Made by a program: the position numbers and the translations under genes
The notes under the pieces: generated by a model
What the model was told of the DNA's origin: nothing
What the model saw: the letters and a program-made list of their open reading frames with translations, nothing else
The model's database searches: none
Source of the DNA: Phymatolithon calcareum
Lineage: Eukaryota; Rhodophyta; Florideophyceae; Hapalidiales
Reading direction: 5' to 3'
DNA: 64,000 bases
NCBI GenBank assembly: GCA_977006965.1
Contig: OZ345371.1
Span: 2,356,001 to 2,420,000, forward strand
Shown: piece after piece, positions 19,381 to 28,784 of the stretch
Layout of the letters: the number at the start of each line of letters is the position of its first letter
Numbering within the stretch: position 1 is the stretch's first letter

Positions 19381-20963
19381 CACTCCCCGAAATTAATATA
19401 GCGCCACTTTGGCAAACCGTCAGGGGCACGTGCATGGCGGGAATCGCGTTAAAGGACCGGTGGTCCTTTAATCGTCTACTCATTGCTCTACGTACTAGCC
19501 CAAATATGGCTCGCTAGGTTTTTGGTAACTCGCAGTGTACGCCAAAATGTATGATAGCCCCATTTTTTTCCCGCGCAGCAGTTTGGCCCCGGAAAACTTT
19601 ATGCATCCGCCAAGCGGAAGTATATGGGATTCATGGCGCGCTCGGCGCCCTGTGGCCTTATTTATACCCATGGCGACGTACCCACGTACGCTGTTCGAGT
19701 CACTCAGCCCCCAACCATGGGTCGCGGACTGTCTTTGACGAAGGAGGAGGAGGCGGTGATCCGGGTGCTCGACTCCAATGGCTTGAGCAGGAGGGCCATT
19801 GCGTTGCAAGTGAAACGGTCCCGAAAAGCCGTCTCGAACGTTTTGAATAAGCTCCCTGGCCAATCTCGACGGAAAAAGGCGGGGAGGCCCCGAAAGCTGT
19901 CTGATCAGGATACTCGGGCAGTCATTCGGAAGGCTTGTGTTTCAAGTATGACGGCTCGGCAGCTCCGAGACATGTACGATTTACCCGTCGGAGTGCGACG
20001 CGTGCAACAAGTACTTAAAGATACTAAGTACTTGGAGTTTAGGCGCATGAAACGGGCTCCAAGCCTTACCCCTTGGCACAAGGATCAGCGTGACGAGTGG
20101 GCCCGCGTTCGTCTTCGCCTTCCCCGCGGGCAGTGAACCAGGACAATCTTTTCTGATGAGAAGCGATTCTGTTTGGATGGTCCAGACGGTTTTGGGTACT
20201 ATTGGGCCGACAAAAGAGTCCCTGAAGAATACTTTTCCCGTCGGCAGCAAGGGGGGGAGGGGTTATGGTCTGGGGCTGCTTTTCGTGGCGCGGAAAGCCC
20301 GAACTGGTAGTCGTACCCAACACAATGAATGCGCAAAGGTACGTGCAGCTGCTTCAGAATCATCTGGAACCGTTTGCGGAATTGCACTACAGTGGGGACT
20401 GGAGTTTCCAGCAGGATAACGCGCCGGCGCACACAGCGAGGTACACAGATGAGTACTTCTTTGAAGCAGGGATCAGCCTTATGGATTGGCCATCGCGTAG
20501 TCCCGATCTGAACCCAATAGAGAACCTGTGGGGCATCGTTGCGCGTGATGTTTACAAGGATTGTCGTCAGTTTGAGTACGAGGACGACCTCATCGAAGCG
20601 ATTCAAGCATCCTGGGATCGTATTGGACTGGAAACGCTGCATAAGTAGATTAGATCGATGCCGGACCGGTGCATGAAGGTTATCGAGAAGCGCGGTGGGT
20701 CTACTGGCTACTGAGCGTTGTTTTTTGGTGCGATAGGCTGAGAAAGATAAAGGTGGCTCTAACTTACTGCGGACGTAAAAAATGCGCTATTCAAGCAAAC
20801 TTGGTTTCCTGTTTGACTCCATTGGGGTTCACTAAATTAGGTTAGTCATTGCGTTGAAAAAGAAGGTTATACATGCAGTGCGACAAAAATAGTGGCGCCA
20901 GGAGTCACCATGGATACAAGAGAGAACTCATGCCAAGTGGCGCTATATTAATTTCGGGGAGTG
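19381..20963 (+). mobile_element. Tc1/mariner element with 34-bp terminal inverted repeats
   Basis: Terminal inverted repeats at 19381-19414 and 20931-20963 begin CACTCCCCGAAATTAATATA; one arm has an extra T. TA dinucleotides flank both ends (19379-19380 and 20964-20965), the Tc1/mariner target duplication. It splits the integrase frame of gypsy-1: removing it and one TA rejoins DFVVV with CVPDSEKK in frame, so it inserted after gypsy-1 was coding-like. The internal transposase is broken, so the copy is not autonomous. Length is 1583 bp, typical of Tc1. Confidence 0.95.
19717..20714 (+). pseudogene. Tc1 transposase, three lesions
   Basis: The reading starts at ATG 19717 (GRGLSLTKEEEAVIRVLD). 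The N-terminal half has two helix-turn-helix segments with a GRPRK AT-hook-like motif. Catalytic DDE motifs are FSDEKRF, QQDNAPAH and SPDLNPIENLWG; the last two acids are 34 residues apart (DD34E), diagnostic of the Tc1 family. The lesions are an in-frame TGA at 20134-20136, a shift of frame at a run of seven G near 20250, and a TAG at 20646-20648 shortly before the normal end, which comes at TGA 20712-20714. All catalytic acids survive, so decay is recent. Confidence 0.92.
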
Positions 20964-21039
20964 TACAACCACAAAATCACTTCATTGAAATTAGAGACTT
21001 ACCATGTTTGTGTTTTTGTTGTGTTGCTTCATTTGCTTC

Positions 21040-21137
21040 GTCGAAGACGAGCCAAAACTTCTTGGCCCTAGGAATGTTTCCCCAAGCGTCAGCAGATACG
21101 TTGGTAACTTTTAAATAAAAATCTTCCTTTCTTCTTC
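21040..21137 (+). mobile_element. LINE-tail insertion with 12-bp target duplication
   Basis: This 98-bp piece is the extreme 3' end of the type-1 LINE family: CCCCAAGCGTCAGCAGATAC, a GTTGGTAACTTTTAAATAAAAATC block and a TTC-rich tail. It is flanked by TTCATTTGCTTC at 21028-21039 and 21138-21149. Removing it restores the gypsy-1 integrase frame (KQMKQ). It shows target-primed reverse transcription with extreme 5' truncation, with AATAAA close to the end of the transcript. Confidence 0.88.
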
Positions 21138-21505
21138 TTCATTTGCTTCACCAGATCCTTGCTGACTTTTTCCGCGAAGTGCTTGTGCATTTTCTCGATT
21201 GTAGAATGAAGTGTGTTAATTTCCAGTAATTGCATAGCCCTTGCCTTTTCTATGCGTCTCACCTTCTCACTATGTGCCTAGCAGTCAATGACTGATTGTG
21301 TGCGCATTGGCTTGATACCAGTCATGACCTCAAGTGGACTTCTGTATGTTCCATAGGTGTTAGAACTCAGCCTCTGGAGTGGACATTCGTTGATAATAGT
21401 CATCAACATGCCTGTCACAGCGGTCCAATCTTGGGGAGCGATTTTCAATTCAGACAAAAGAGCGGTGTACGCAGCAAGCGCAGTTTGCTTTACTCTCTCC
21501 ACGGT

Positions 21506-22414
21506 TCAGTTCACCGACGGGGAGTATGCTACCATGAATGAGTGCCTGATTTTGTGGATATCAGCGAGATTTTCTATCTTCTTCTTCCTTAGTAGCTCAA
21601 CGATATAATCCTTGCATGCTTCCAATTCTAATGGTGACAGTTGATACAGTAGACGATGCGGCGGTTTCACATTTGCGTCAACTTCATTCTCATGGTCAAC
21701 TGACCTTTTCGGCGGCAGATCTTCAGGAAGCTCATCTTGAAATACTTCTTCATATTGTTTCAAAATGGTCTTTAGTTGTGGATGGGAGGCATTCAACAAC
21801 GCCTCTTTGCTTTCGTACTTATTGTTCTTCTCTCTAATCCCAATTGAATCAACAACTTGAAACAATTGTAAGTCTTTAGCTCCTCTGCGCTTCTTTAACA
21901 GACTTCTAAACTTCTTTAAGCCAATATTCATCACTTGAACATTCGAAGCGTTATCTTCCTTCGATAAATCTAACGGAAGCACTTTCGAATCAACTATAAC
22001 AACCTTTCTAGAGTATTCAATCTCTGGATTGTTGGCAACGTGCCAAGGCATGCCTAACAGAACGTCGTATCTGCAACTCGCAACAATCCAGCTAGAACTA
22101 TAAACATGGGTTCCATTACGAAGTTCTGCTCCTAGGATAACGTCAGAAGCATTCTCCACTGTCATGTTTTCCGAGTGTCCCACTTCTATGTTTCGCTTTA
22201 CAACTTTAAACAACTCACTGTTGCTCTTGTAAAACTCGCGAGAGACTACATTCGTATTACATGCTTCATCTTTGAGAAAATTTACCTGTTTTCCACTCAT
22301 TAAACCTTTAAGCACGATACGGTTGCCAACCGGTAACACAACGTCATGGACGCCATTTTTTGAATCGTAGAATTCGTTTCTGTGGATATTAGAGAGACTC
22401 CTTCCGTCATTCAC
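21506..22414 (-). pseudogene. gypsy-1 protease and start of reverse transcriptase, fused to integrase by deletion
   Basis: The 300-codon open frame begins in a retropepsin-like region: VNFLKDEACNTNVVSREF aligns with the Asp-Ser/Thr-Gly loop of retroviral-type proteases but reads D-E-A, and WIVASCRYDVLLGMPWH matches the second conserved strand (LLGxPW). Residues 215-275 are the RT N-terminal region, with LPEDLPPKRSVDHENEV and PPHRLLYQLSPLE. It then jumps after KKKIENLADIHKI directly into HSFMVAYSPSVN of integrase. The fingers, the palm with YxDD, RNase H and most of integrase are missing. The D-E-A loop may be a family variant or a mutation. Confidence 0.75.
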
Positions 22415-22514
22415 TTCTTACCACGAATCTCTTTTTGTAACTGCTGCATCTCAGCAGTAATACCTTGAACTGTACTCTCTTCAGGTCCAACCTGAGCACT
22501 AATTTTTGTTGGAC

Positions 22515-23711
22515 CAGCTAGTTTTCCTCCTTAGGCGACTCTCCGCTCCTGTTGCTACAGCTTGCTGCGCCGGATTTATTAACGATCATGGATTTCTTCA
22601 AACTTCCCCTTGCATACTTTATATTTTCACTCTCCTTGCTACAAAGCCAAGGACGACATCCAACCTTTTGGCATTTAAAACACGCATTTTTCCGACGATG
22701 GTTTTCAAAATTTCCAATTTCCACTGGCGTTGGTCCATTTTGTCTTAGACCACTGGACGATCGTCCTTATACTTTCCATGTCATACCAGCTCCGAAAGAG
22801 CGCTATCGAAACTCAGAGAAATCCGTGAAGCTTGATCTATAGTACTCGTACCAGCTTTAAGAACTTCCAGTGGAATATCAGGCTTAAGTCCCTGACAAAA
22901 ACGATAAAGCTTATCTTCTTCACTCATTCCTGCAATCATAAGAGCCAGATTCCGAAACTCAGAAAGATATTCTGAAACAGAAGTACGTTAAACCAACTTA
23001 CGCATCTTATCCCTTGTCCTCTGAACACTATCGAAAGGAATAAACGCATTTTTGACGATTTTCTCGAAAGTGGCCCAAGTCACTGGAATCTGATTCCCCG
23101 CAACAATTGTATACTACCAGTTCGCAGCGTCATCTGTGAAAAATGAGGATGCGAAAGATATCTGAGTCGGTTCATCAAGCACGGTAGTACTAGCTCCTAC
23201 TTTAATAAATGTGGTGCAATGCTCCGCGATCCAGCCTTTTCTGTAAGCAGTCTACTGTAGGCTACTGATCTTATAGTCGTAGTGGACGTCGCGGGAGGGG
23301 AGGAACGAAGGAGGTTTTCGGGCTCCGCGATTCCGGTTCCGACGTAGCCTGATCCAGAGTCCCGGTCAGTTCGTCGCCATTACCGTTACGCAACCCAAAC
23401 CGACCGATAAGCCCGTCCCTTTTTCTTTTGCTTGTTTCTCTTCCTTTTCTATTTCTCTCTCTTTAACACCTCCCTCCGTCGTGCGCGCATGCGGTCCTAC
23501 AAGCCGCAACTACAACGCGCGTACGACTTCGCTCTGTCGTGCTACCGCGGAAAGGGGGTCCCGAACACCCCGATCGACAAGCCCCCCATAGGGCTTTGCA
23601 CGAAAATAAGAGCAATGTACTGCTTGGCTTGGTAGAGCCACGATTGGACTGTAAACTGATCTCTCTTACCCGAATAATTGTCGGGCTTCTTCGGTTTCAG
23701 TTGCGACATCT
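22515..23711 (-). pseudogene. gypsy-1 gag, interrupted
   Basis: The reading starts with ATG 23709 (MSQLKPKKPDNYSGKRD, then WLYQAKQYIAL), typical of the Ty3/gypsy gag N-terminus. After an insertion it resumes near 23245 with GWIAEHCTTFIKVG, VTWATFEKIVKNAFIPFD, RTSVSEYLSEFRNLAL and LYRFCQGLKPDI, the Retrotrans_gag core. TAG and TAA interrupt it at W*YT and LV*RT. A zinc knuckle at about 22660-22690 reads CFKCQKVGCRPWLC: spacing is C-x2-C-x4-x-x4-C, but the usual His is Cys. Confidence 0.78.
23250..23606. other. Foreign insert of unknown type in gypsy-1 gag
   Basis: About 350 bp separate the two halves of gag (after YIAL and before the GWIAEHC segment). The insert is GC-rich at both ends, with a pyrimidine tract at 23418-23465. 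It has no recognisable coding potential or terminal repeats, and target duplications were not resolved. A rearrangement or an unknown short element are both possible. Confidence 0.4.
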
Positions 23712-23739
23712 TCTGAATTGATGTCGATAAAACAACTAG

Positions 23740-24510
23740 TGCTTAACAGCCAATTAATATATTACCTGATCAAACTCAATAATGCGTTACTCAAATCTTT
23801 GTCTCTGTCGGTCGTCCTAGGTAACTCCCAATAGATAAGAAGATTTAGAGGATACTCTAAGCGACTCGGCGCGGATATTAATGCACTAATTACTTTAAGA
23901 TCTTTGTTAATTTTTGTATTTACCTTCTTGCAATACTTTAATCCTTCTTCTGAGAAACACAGAACAGATTTGTCTCTCTATCACTTCAGTCAGTACTCAG
24001 GCGTGTTGATCTTCACCTCCCATCAGCTGCCTGAAGATGCCGGTGCTACCAGTGAAACGAATGACTAATTCAGGGGTTGATTGAGCTGGTGGGAGTTGTG
24101 TATTTACAATACTACTCTTTGCTTATTTACTTACTATCAGTCGCTGGTTGTCTGTCTCCCTCGGCTCCGCTTGTCGGATTCCAGGCGGGGCTTATATAGA
24201 CATATCCTATTCTCTCTATCATAACTTATGTTCACGAAAATTGCACGTTACATTTCTCTAGATGTTTTTACAAAGTTCCATTCCTGTTCAAGAACAATCT
24301 AGAAAGGTCCAATTAGTTTCTAGATGTTTCTAGGGAGTTCTCTTCGTGTTCCAGATACATCTAGAAAGTTCGAATGTGTTTCTAGATGTTTCTACAAATA
24401 TTTCATGAAAAGTATTCTAGAAAGTCTAGCTATAAATTACAGTAAATTACAATTACAGTTTTCTACAATACAGAAACTTGGGTAACATACATACTGCGTG
24501 TATGTGATTG
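23740..24510 (-). promoter_or_regulatory. Putative LTR/promoter of gypsy-1 with TTCTAGAA-type repeats and TATA box
   Basis: On the minus strand TATATAAG lies near 24195, upstream of gag by about 480 bp. Above it, at 24240-24430, eight or more TCTAGA/TTCTAGA words recur, one a full TTCTAGAA near 24417. Such TTCnnGAA units resemble heat-shock elements (nGAAn arrays), a known type of stress-responsive LTR control. Exact LTR ends and a second LTR copy were not found, so the LTR call is tentative. A short duplicated phrase, CTAGATGTTTCTA, repeats within it. Confidence 0.45.
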
Positions 24511-24775
24511 CTACAGTTGGGCGCATTTCCGTGTACTACCTAGGAAAGTGAGCGTGGGATCTTGTTACCGCTTTTCGATACAATGCAGTCAAGGCAGTGT
24601 TTCACGAACTCCCTGAAATCATTAACAATTGAGCTCCACAAGCTTCTCTTTCACAGCCCTGCTTATTGAGTCGAATCCTCGGTGTCCACCAGCACCGCAA
24701 TGCGGCACGGACAGAAGTTTAAACTGTAGTTCAATTGTCTCATCTAGGATCCAACATTGTTTGCTTAGAGAGTGC
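24480..24775 (-). pseudogene. Integrase zinc-binding (HHCC) fragment of a gypsy element
   Basis: The minus strand gives ETIELQFKLLSVPHCGAGGHRGFD followed, after a stop and frame change, by NDFREFVKHCLDCIVSKSGNK. The H-C-G-x2-G-H-R-G and C-x2-C parts are the N-terminal zinc-binding domain of Ty3/gypsy integrase. It ends where the putative gypsy-1 LTR begins, so gypsy-1 probably inserted into this older copy. It abuts a plus-strand chromodomain fragment. Confidence 0.72.
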
Positions 24776-24978
24776 AGATTCCCTTTTCGCCGCTCTTGGT
24801 GCAGAGGCTTGGGCTTCCGGCCAAGAAAGATCAGACGTGGCAACCGACACTCGAACTCTACAAGGACATTCCCGATCATGTGGCATCATTTCTGGTCACG
24901 ACGAAGAAAAAGAAGCACTCCGTAAAATCAAAGGCACTTGTAGAAGCGTCGAAAAACCCAACTGTGCATTTGGACTGA
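24772..24978 (+). pseudogene. Chromodomain fragment of a gypsy element (plus strand)
   Basis: The plus frame reads LPAKKDQTWQPTLELYKDIP, then a Lys-rich tail KKKKHSVKSKAL, parallel to the gypsy-1 chromodomain end (PNKSDWTWQKIEELHEDVP and its KKKLAKKAKQAL tail). The start of the chromodomain is missing. It faces the integrase fragment head-on, so two copies of one family meet here in opposite orientation. It stops at TGA 24976-24978. Confidence 0.7.
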
Positions 24979-25029
24979 TATTTCACGGTCGCGAAAAATC
25001 ATGGGGTTGTGTAAACGCTCACTGCATCA

Positions 25030-25195
25030 CACATCGAGGTCCCCAAGGAGACCAGAGGTGGGTTTTTGTAGTCCACTGAATCGGGTTACACCAATAAGAA
25101 AAGTAACTAGCCAAAATCTGTTGGCAGTAGGAAAGTTGCCCCAAGTGTCAGCAGATGCGTTGGTAACTTTTAAATAAAAATCTACCTTTCTTCAT
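25030..25195 (+). repeat. Type-1 LINE 3' UTR copy
   Basis: The block GACCAGAGGTGGGTTTTTGT, then AAGTTGCCCCAAGTGTCAGC, GTTGGTAACTTTTAAATAAA and CTACCTTTCTTC is shared with copies at 13425-13615 (+), 21040-21137 (+), 26565-26760 (-), 33940-34121 (+) and 52600-52850 (-). It contains AATAAAAATC as a probable poly(A) signal. It is a 5'-truncated LINE tail; the 5' junction is near 25000. Confidence 0.8.
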
Positions 25196-26560
25196 TGCAC
25201 CACACTCGACTCAACATACCCAAAGCCTGTGCTCTGAACTCATCATCAAGATTTTGCTCTCTTTTTTCTCACCCGTACCGCATGTATCCAAGTTGCCGTG
25301 GATGTGATTCACGGCTCTTTTCCGGAGTAAGCTATTATCGGATCCAGTTTGAACGAGCCAAGACGTAATGTTACCCATGGAACAAGTTGTCCCCACGGAG
25401 CCTGCTAAAAAAGTACTGTCTCATTGGTGGGCTCAAATTAGACTTGTACTCAGTCGTAAGACTTTAAATTCTCTTTTGGGTAGCCAAAAGTTACCAAATT
25501 CAAATCTGTAATCAACTTCTAGAACCTTTGTTTCAATAGTACATGCTATAGGTTCCTTCCCGAGGAACCTGTTTTAGACAGGCTATGCTTGCCATCCTCG
25601 TGCATGAACTCAGATTTTCACCAAAAACGATCAAGGGGGGACGGAAAGGCCTACACAAGTCTGTATCTGCAACTCCTTCCCTGAAGTAAGGTTCAGTAAC
25701 GTAGTCGCTATGTTTAATTATTTCTTTATTGGCATGGCCAGCACATATACACTCAGAGCAGCGCCATGAGACAGATCTTCAGCATTTGGCATCGCCTACG
25801 CGCGTCTAGAAGCTCTACTACCGCGTCTGCAGCAGCTAGAGTACGGTGGAAACGGTACTACCGTAAAGAGTCAACGGGTAAGTGGTAAACCTTATTGCTG
25901 TGCTATCGCTTCTAAAACGACAGCCAATAGCACAGAGATAATGCAGGTTGCCGCTCGGTAGTATGGTGGCCATTTTCGACACAGCTCTTGGCGCTTCGTG
26001 TGCACAAGATATGGTCTCTTCAATGTAAACTGACTTCTGCGGCGTGCTGGAAATGCGTCATTCTTTGCGGAAACATAAGGAAAGGACATGAATTGAAAAC
26101 TCTCGACGTGCCCGCCTCCCTCATGTACTCCATTTTATTCTGAAGAAGCGTCGATAAGTGTAGTATCAGCAGACCTTGCCATCATAGAAATAAATAAAAA
26201 TAACGATTTCGTTACAGAACGTTATTTCGGAGGAGCTGCAGACCACGCAGTCGGGATTGTCTGCGTTTTTCCTTCGCTTTTTCTTGGATTTTAATTTTCA
26301 GTGGACAATTCATTCTGCTATGCAGCATAAGATTTTATAGGATATTTTTCCAAATGGATTTTTAATTATGAGCACTATCTCAAGGAACATCTATCTGCTT
26401 TTTGATAGAAGAAGAATTGAGTGTTTATTTAATAGTTACCAACGAGTCTTCAGACGCTTGATGTAGCTTTGCACAGGCCATAGGGCCACGGAGCGTGACA
26501 TTCTTGCTTGACCATTTCCATGGTCGGGTGCGACACGACAGAGTAGAAACGTTTTCAGGA
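25196..26560. other. No gene seen; short LINE tail at 26415-26480
   Basis: No open frame here has recognisable content. Near 26415-26480 a minus-strand LINE end is hinted at by GTTTATTTAATAGTTACCAA and GTCTTCAGACGCTTG, matching the family TTTATTTAAAAGTTACCAA...GACGCTTGGG block. The rest is unassigned. Confidence 0.45.
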
Positions 26561-26564
26561 CAAC

Positions 26565-28400
26565 AGAAGTGTAAGTTTTTTTATTTAAAAGTTACCAACG
26601 CATCTCCAGACGCTTGGGATTGGGCCACAAACAGGGTCTATCGTTCTTATATGTTAGCGTGGTCGATTTCGACACGATCTGGCGGATATACCAAAACGTA
26701 CCTCTGGCTTAGAGCCTCGAGGGGGAAAAATATTCCACTGTCTTGAGTCGCGGGTTTCAGGTTTCGAGAGCAGCCTTGGCCGCCTGATAAATAGCAAGGA
26801 TTTCGTGGAGTGCCCTCCTTGTGAAAGCACTTTCTTCATATGATAGCTTGTCTTTTGATAGTCCTGACTTGATATCTTCGATAGCATCCTTTCCAGTTTG
26901 TCCAGTTAGGTCTATGAGCTCGGAGGTGCTCAAACGCGGAACATTCCAAATGCCTATTTAATGGCCAGGGTCTTGTACCTCCTTGACTTGAAGCACAAGT
27001 GTGGTGGCAGTGTGGTCTTGATACTCGGGATGGGGCGTTTTTTGCCTTCTTCCACTTTCGTGGCAAATTCCAGGATCTTTTGTCTTTGGTATTGCTTGAT
27101 GTTTGTGCGAGGCGTAGTTTCATACGCCGCTCTGAAGAGGTGAGGGTTTACTTTGGCGTGGGTTACGTCTAGATTTGCGTTTTCAATCTCCTTTGGGTGT
27201 TGCCCCTGTGTCGATTTTGACTCAAGATTTTCCGCGTGCCTCATTAGTCTTTGCACAAACAATCTTGCAAGTATGTCCCTTCTGTCCTTCGGCTTCACAA
27301 TACGGCACATCGCTCTGCTTCTTTTCGCACGCCTTGTGCCCGGTTTCCCAAATATTTAGCCGAAGAACATCGACTCCACCTTCTTGATCTCAAGCTCTAC
27401 TTTGGGTGTCCATGGTGTCAGATGTACTGCATATTCCCACCTCGACTGCACAAGAGACTTGTACAACCTGATTGATCTCGACGGGTGCACTCCGTTCGTG
27501 AAGACCCCAAGGCGCCTCAGCGTTCCAAGAACATTTTTGGAGTTCTTGATTCTTTCGACAAGTTTGGAATCTGATATCCCTTCCTCGGTTATCGTAACAC
27601 CAAGGTACTTCACTTCCCGTTGTTTCGTCAGCTTCCTTCCCGACATTTGGAATAGCAGTCGTACCGTGGCCCTTGTCCATAGGATGTCACTTTTTGTCGT
27701 ATTCCATTTCATTTCATTCTTTTCTGCCCATTTCGACGCCAGGTCCAGAATTTTCTGAAGCCCCTTTGCAGGCAGACTATTGGTAGAGTAGGCCCTAAAA
27801 CGGTAGAGGAATTATGTAGGGAGAAACCGCTTGAAGTACTCAAATTCGTGAAAAATGAGGAGTTGCTTGACAACCCCTAATGTTAACTCTCGCTAACGTC
27901 TTCTGCAGTAAAGAAAGAAAGGACGAGGTGGCTGTCAGCTTGACATCATCTGCAAAGAGCTTGCACGGCTCTTCCGACACATCTTCGGGGATTGAGTCGA
28001 GCTCCATGGCAAAGGTGTCCATAAAAATATTGTAGAGTCATGGACTTAGGGGAGAGCCTTGTGCCACCCCCTTGTCGATGGTGAACCATTCGCCGTTTTC
28101 ATTATCGATATATGACGGTTCCAAGAACGGCATAAACATCTCGGATATACTTGGATCAAGGACCTTTCGTAATCTTCCGGTGAGCGTGTCTCTTGGGACC
28201 GAGTCGTATGCTGCCTTTAAGTCCAAGATAGCGACATAGCTGTGGCCTTGCTGTCGGAGAGCTTCTGCGTGGAGAAGGGCAAGCTCTGTCCCTTTGTTTT
28301 TCTGAAATCCCAATTGAGATACATGAAATTTATAGTTTCGTCGTATCAGCTTGTCCAATGCCATCTCGATGATTTTCCGGGTATGTTTCAGGACTAAAGA
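26565..28400 (-). pseudogene. Type-1 LINE, reverse transcriptase to 3' end, interrupted
   Basis: In minus order: ALDKLIRRNYKFHVSQLGFQ, VAILDLKAAYDSVPRD and GVAQGSPLSP (28364-28038); a TAG, then MDTFAMELDS and CKLFADDVKLTATSSF (28022-27930); a 150-bp foreign piece; then MKWNTTKSDILW, KYLGVTITEEGI, SLVQSRWEYAVHLTPWTPKV (27712-27356). The C-terminal module follows at 27310-26950 (HLCFKSRRYKTLAIK, stop, AFGMF) and the 3' UTR at 26760-26565. Catalytic FADD is intact. It lacks the endonuclease and is 5'-truncated or cut by the RNase H LINE next to it. Confidence 0.8.
27770..27935 (+). mobile_element. 3' tail of the RNase H LINE inserted in antisense
   Basis: The plus strand encodes TIGRVGPKTVEELCREKPLE, then VLKFVKNEELLDNP and a stop, followed by CTTCTGCAGTAAAGAA. 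This is the C-terminal end and short 3' UTR of the RNase H LINE whose larger copy lies on the minus strand at 28785-30355. It sits inside the RT frame of the type-1 LINE. With its sister copy it makes a 160-bp inverted repeat about 1 kb apart. Flanking duplications were not resolved. Confidence 0.8.
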
Positions 28401-28439
28401 AACCCTTAAGACATTTTCGAATTTTGATTTTTACCTTCT

Positions 28440-28784
28440 TTATTGCAGTGTGTACGTTTCTCAACATGTAGAAGGGGTCATCTAAGATTCTCATTCACTG
28501 GATCAATTCTGGGGACTCGCAAAACTGCTGAATCTTGTTTTATCTACATAGACGCTCTGAAAAGAGTCCTCCATTTTGTTTTCGTACATGCTCTGAGATT
28601 TTCCTAACATTTTGCGCAGGATCACGTCAACTTCTCGTTGCGCACGGTCTGAAATGCAAGAGAGATCTGACCCTTGTCTATATCCCTGAAAAGCTGCTCA
28701 AATTATGCCACATTAACATCTGTACTAATCTACAGACATTCTATACAGAAGAGTGACAGGCAGAGAAGAAGCGTGCTTCGTTCT
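28440..28784. other. No gene seen (junction between LINE copies)
   Basis: This spacer lies between the 3' end of the RNase H LINE (about 28785) and the truncated RT of the type-1 LINE (28400). It holds GCACGGTCTGAAATGCAAG-like unique sequence with no coding support and no clear repeat end. Confidence 0.4.

Larger units (their letters stand above)
18955..21508 (-). pseudogene. gypsy-1 integrase C-terminus plus chromodomain
   Basis: From about 21545 downwards the minus strand has AYSPSVN, a TGA where the consensus has Gly, then TVERVKQTALAAY: the end of the integrase catalytic core around its Glu. After the LINE tail it reads KQMKQHNKNTNMVSL, two nonsense codons, and SDFVVV. The Tc1 element splits it, and the frame resumes with CVPDSEKKHKLQFKWIVPKR, then the chromodomain with VQWSGFPNKSDWTWQKIEEL and a basic tail. 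The chromodomain aromatic cage residues of the W-x-GF type are kept. Chromodomains guide integration to marked chromatin. The stop falls at the junction with LTR copy A. Confidence 0.8.
18952..24510 (-). mobile_element. gypsy-1: internally deleted chromodomain Ty3/gypsy element with nested insertions
   Basis: In minus orientation the order is a possible LTR/promoter region (about 24510-23720), gag (23709-22520), protease and the first part of reverse transcriptase (22414-21580), then a deletion that removes the RT core, RNase H and most of integrase, then integrase C-terminus and chromodomain (21560-18960). It is interrupted by a roughly 350-bp insert in gag, a LINE tail at 21040-21137 and a Tc1 element at 19381-20963. 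Several stop codons are present. It inserted into an older integrase fragment of a related element. It cannot move by itself. Confidence 0.75.
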
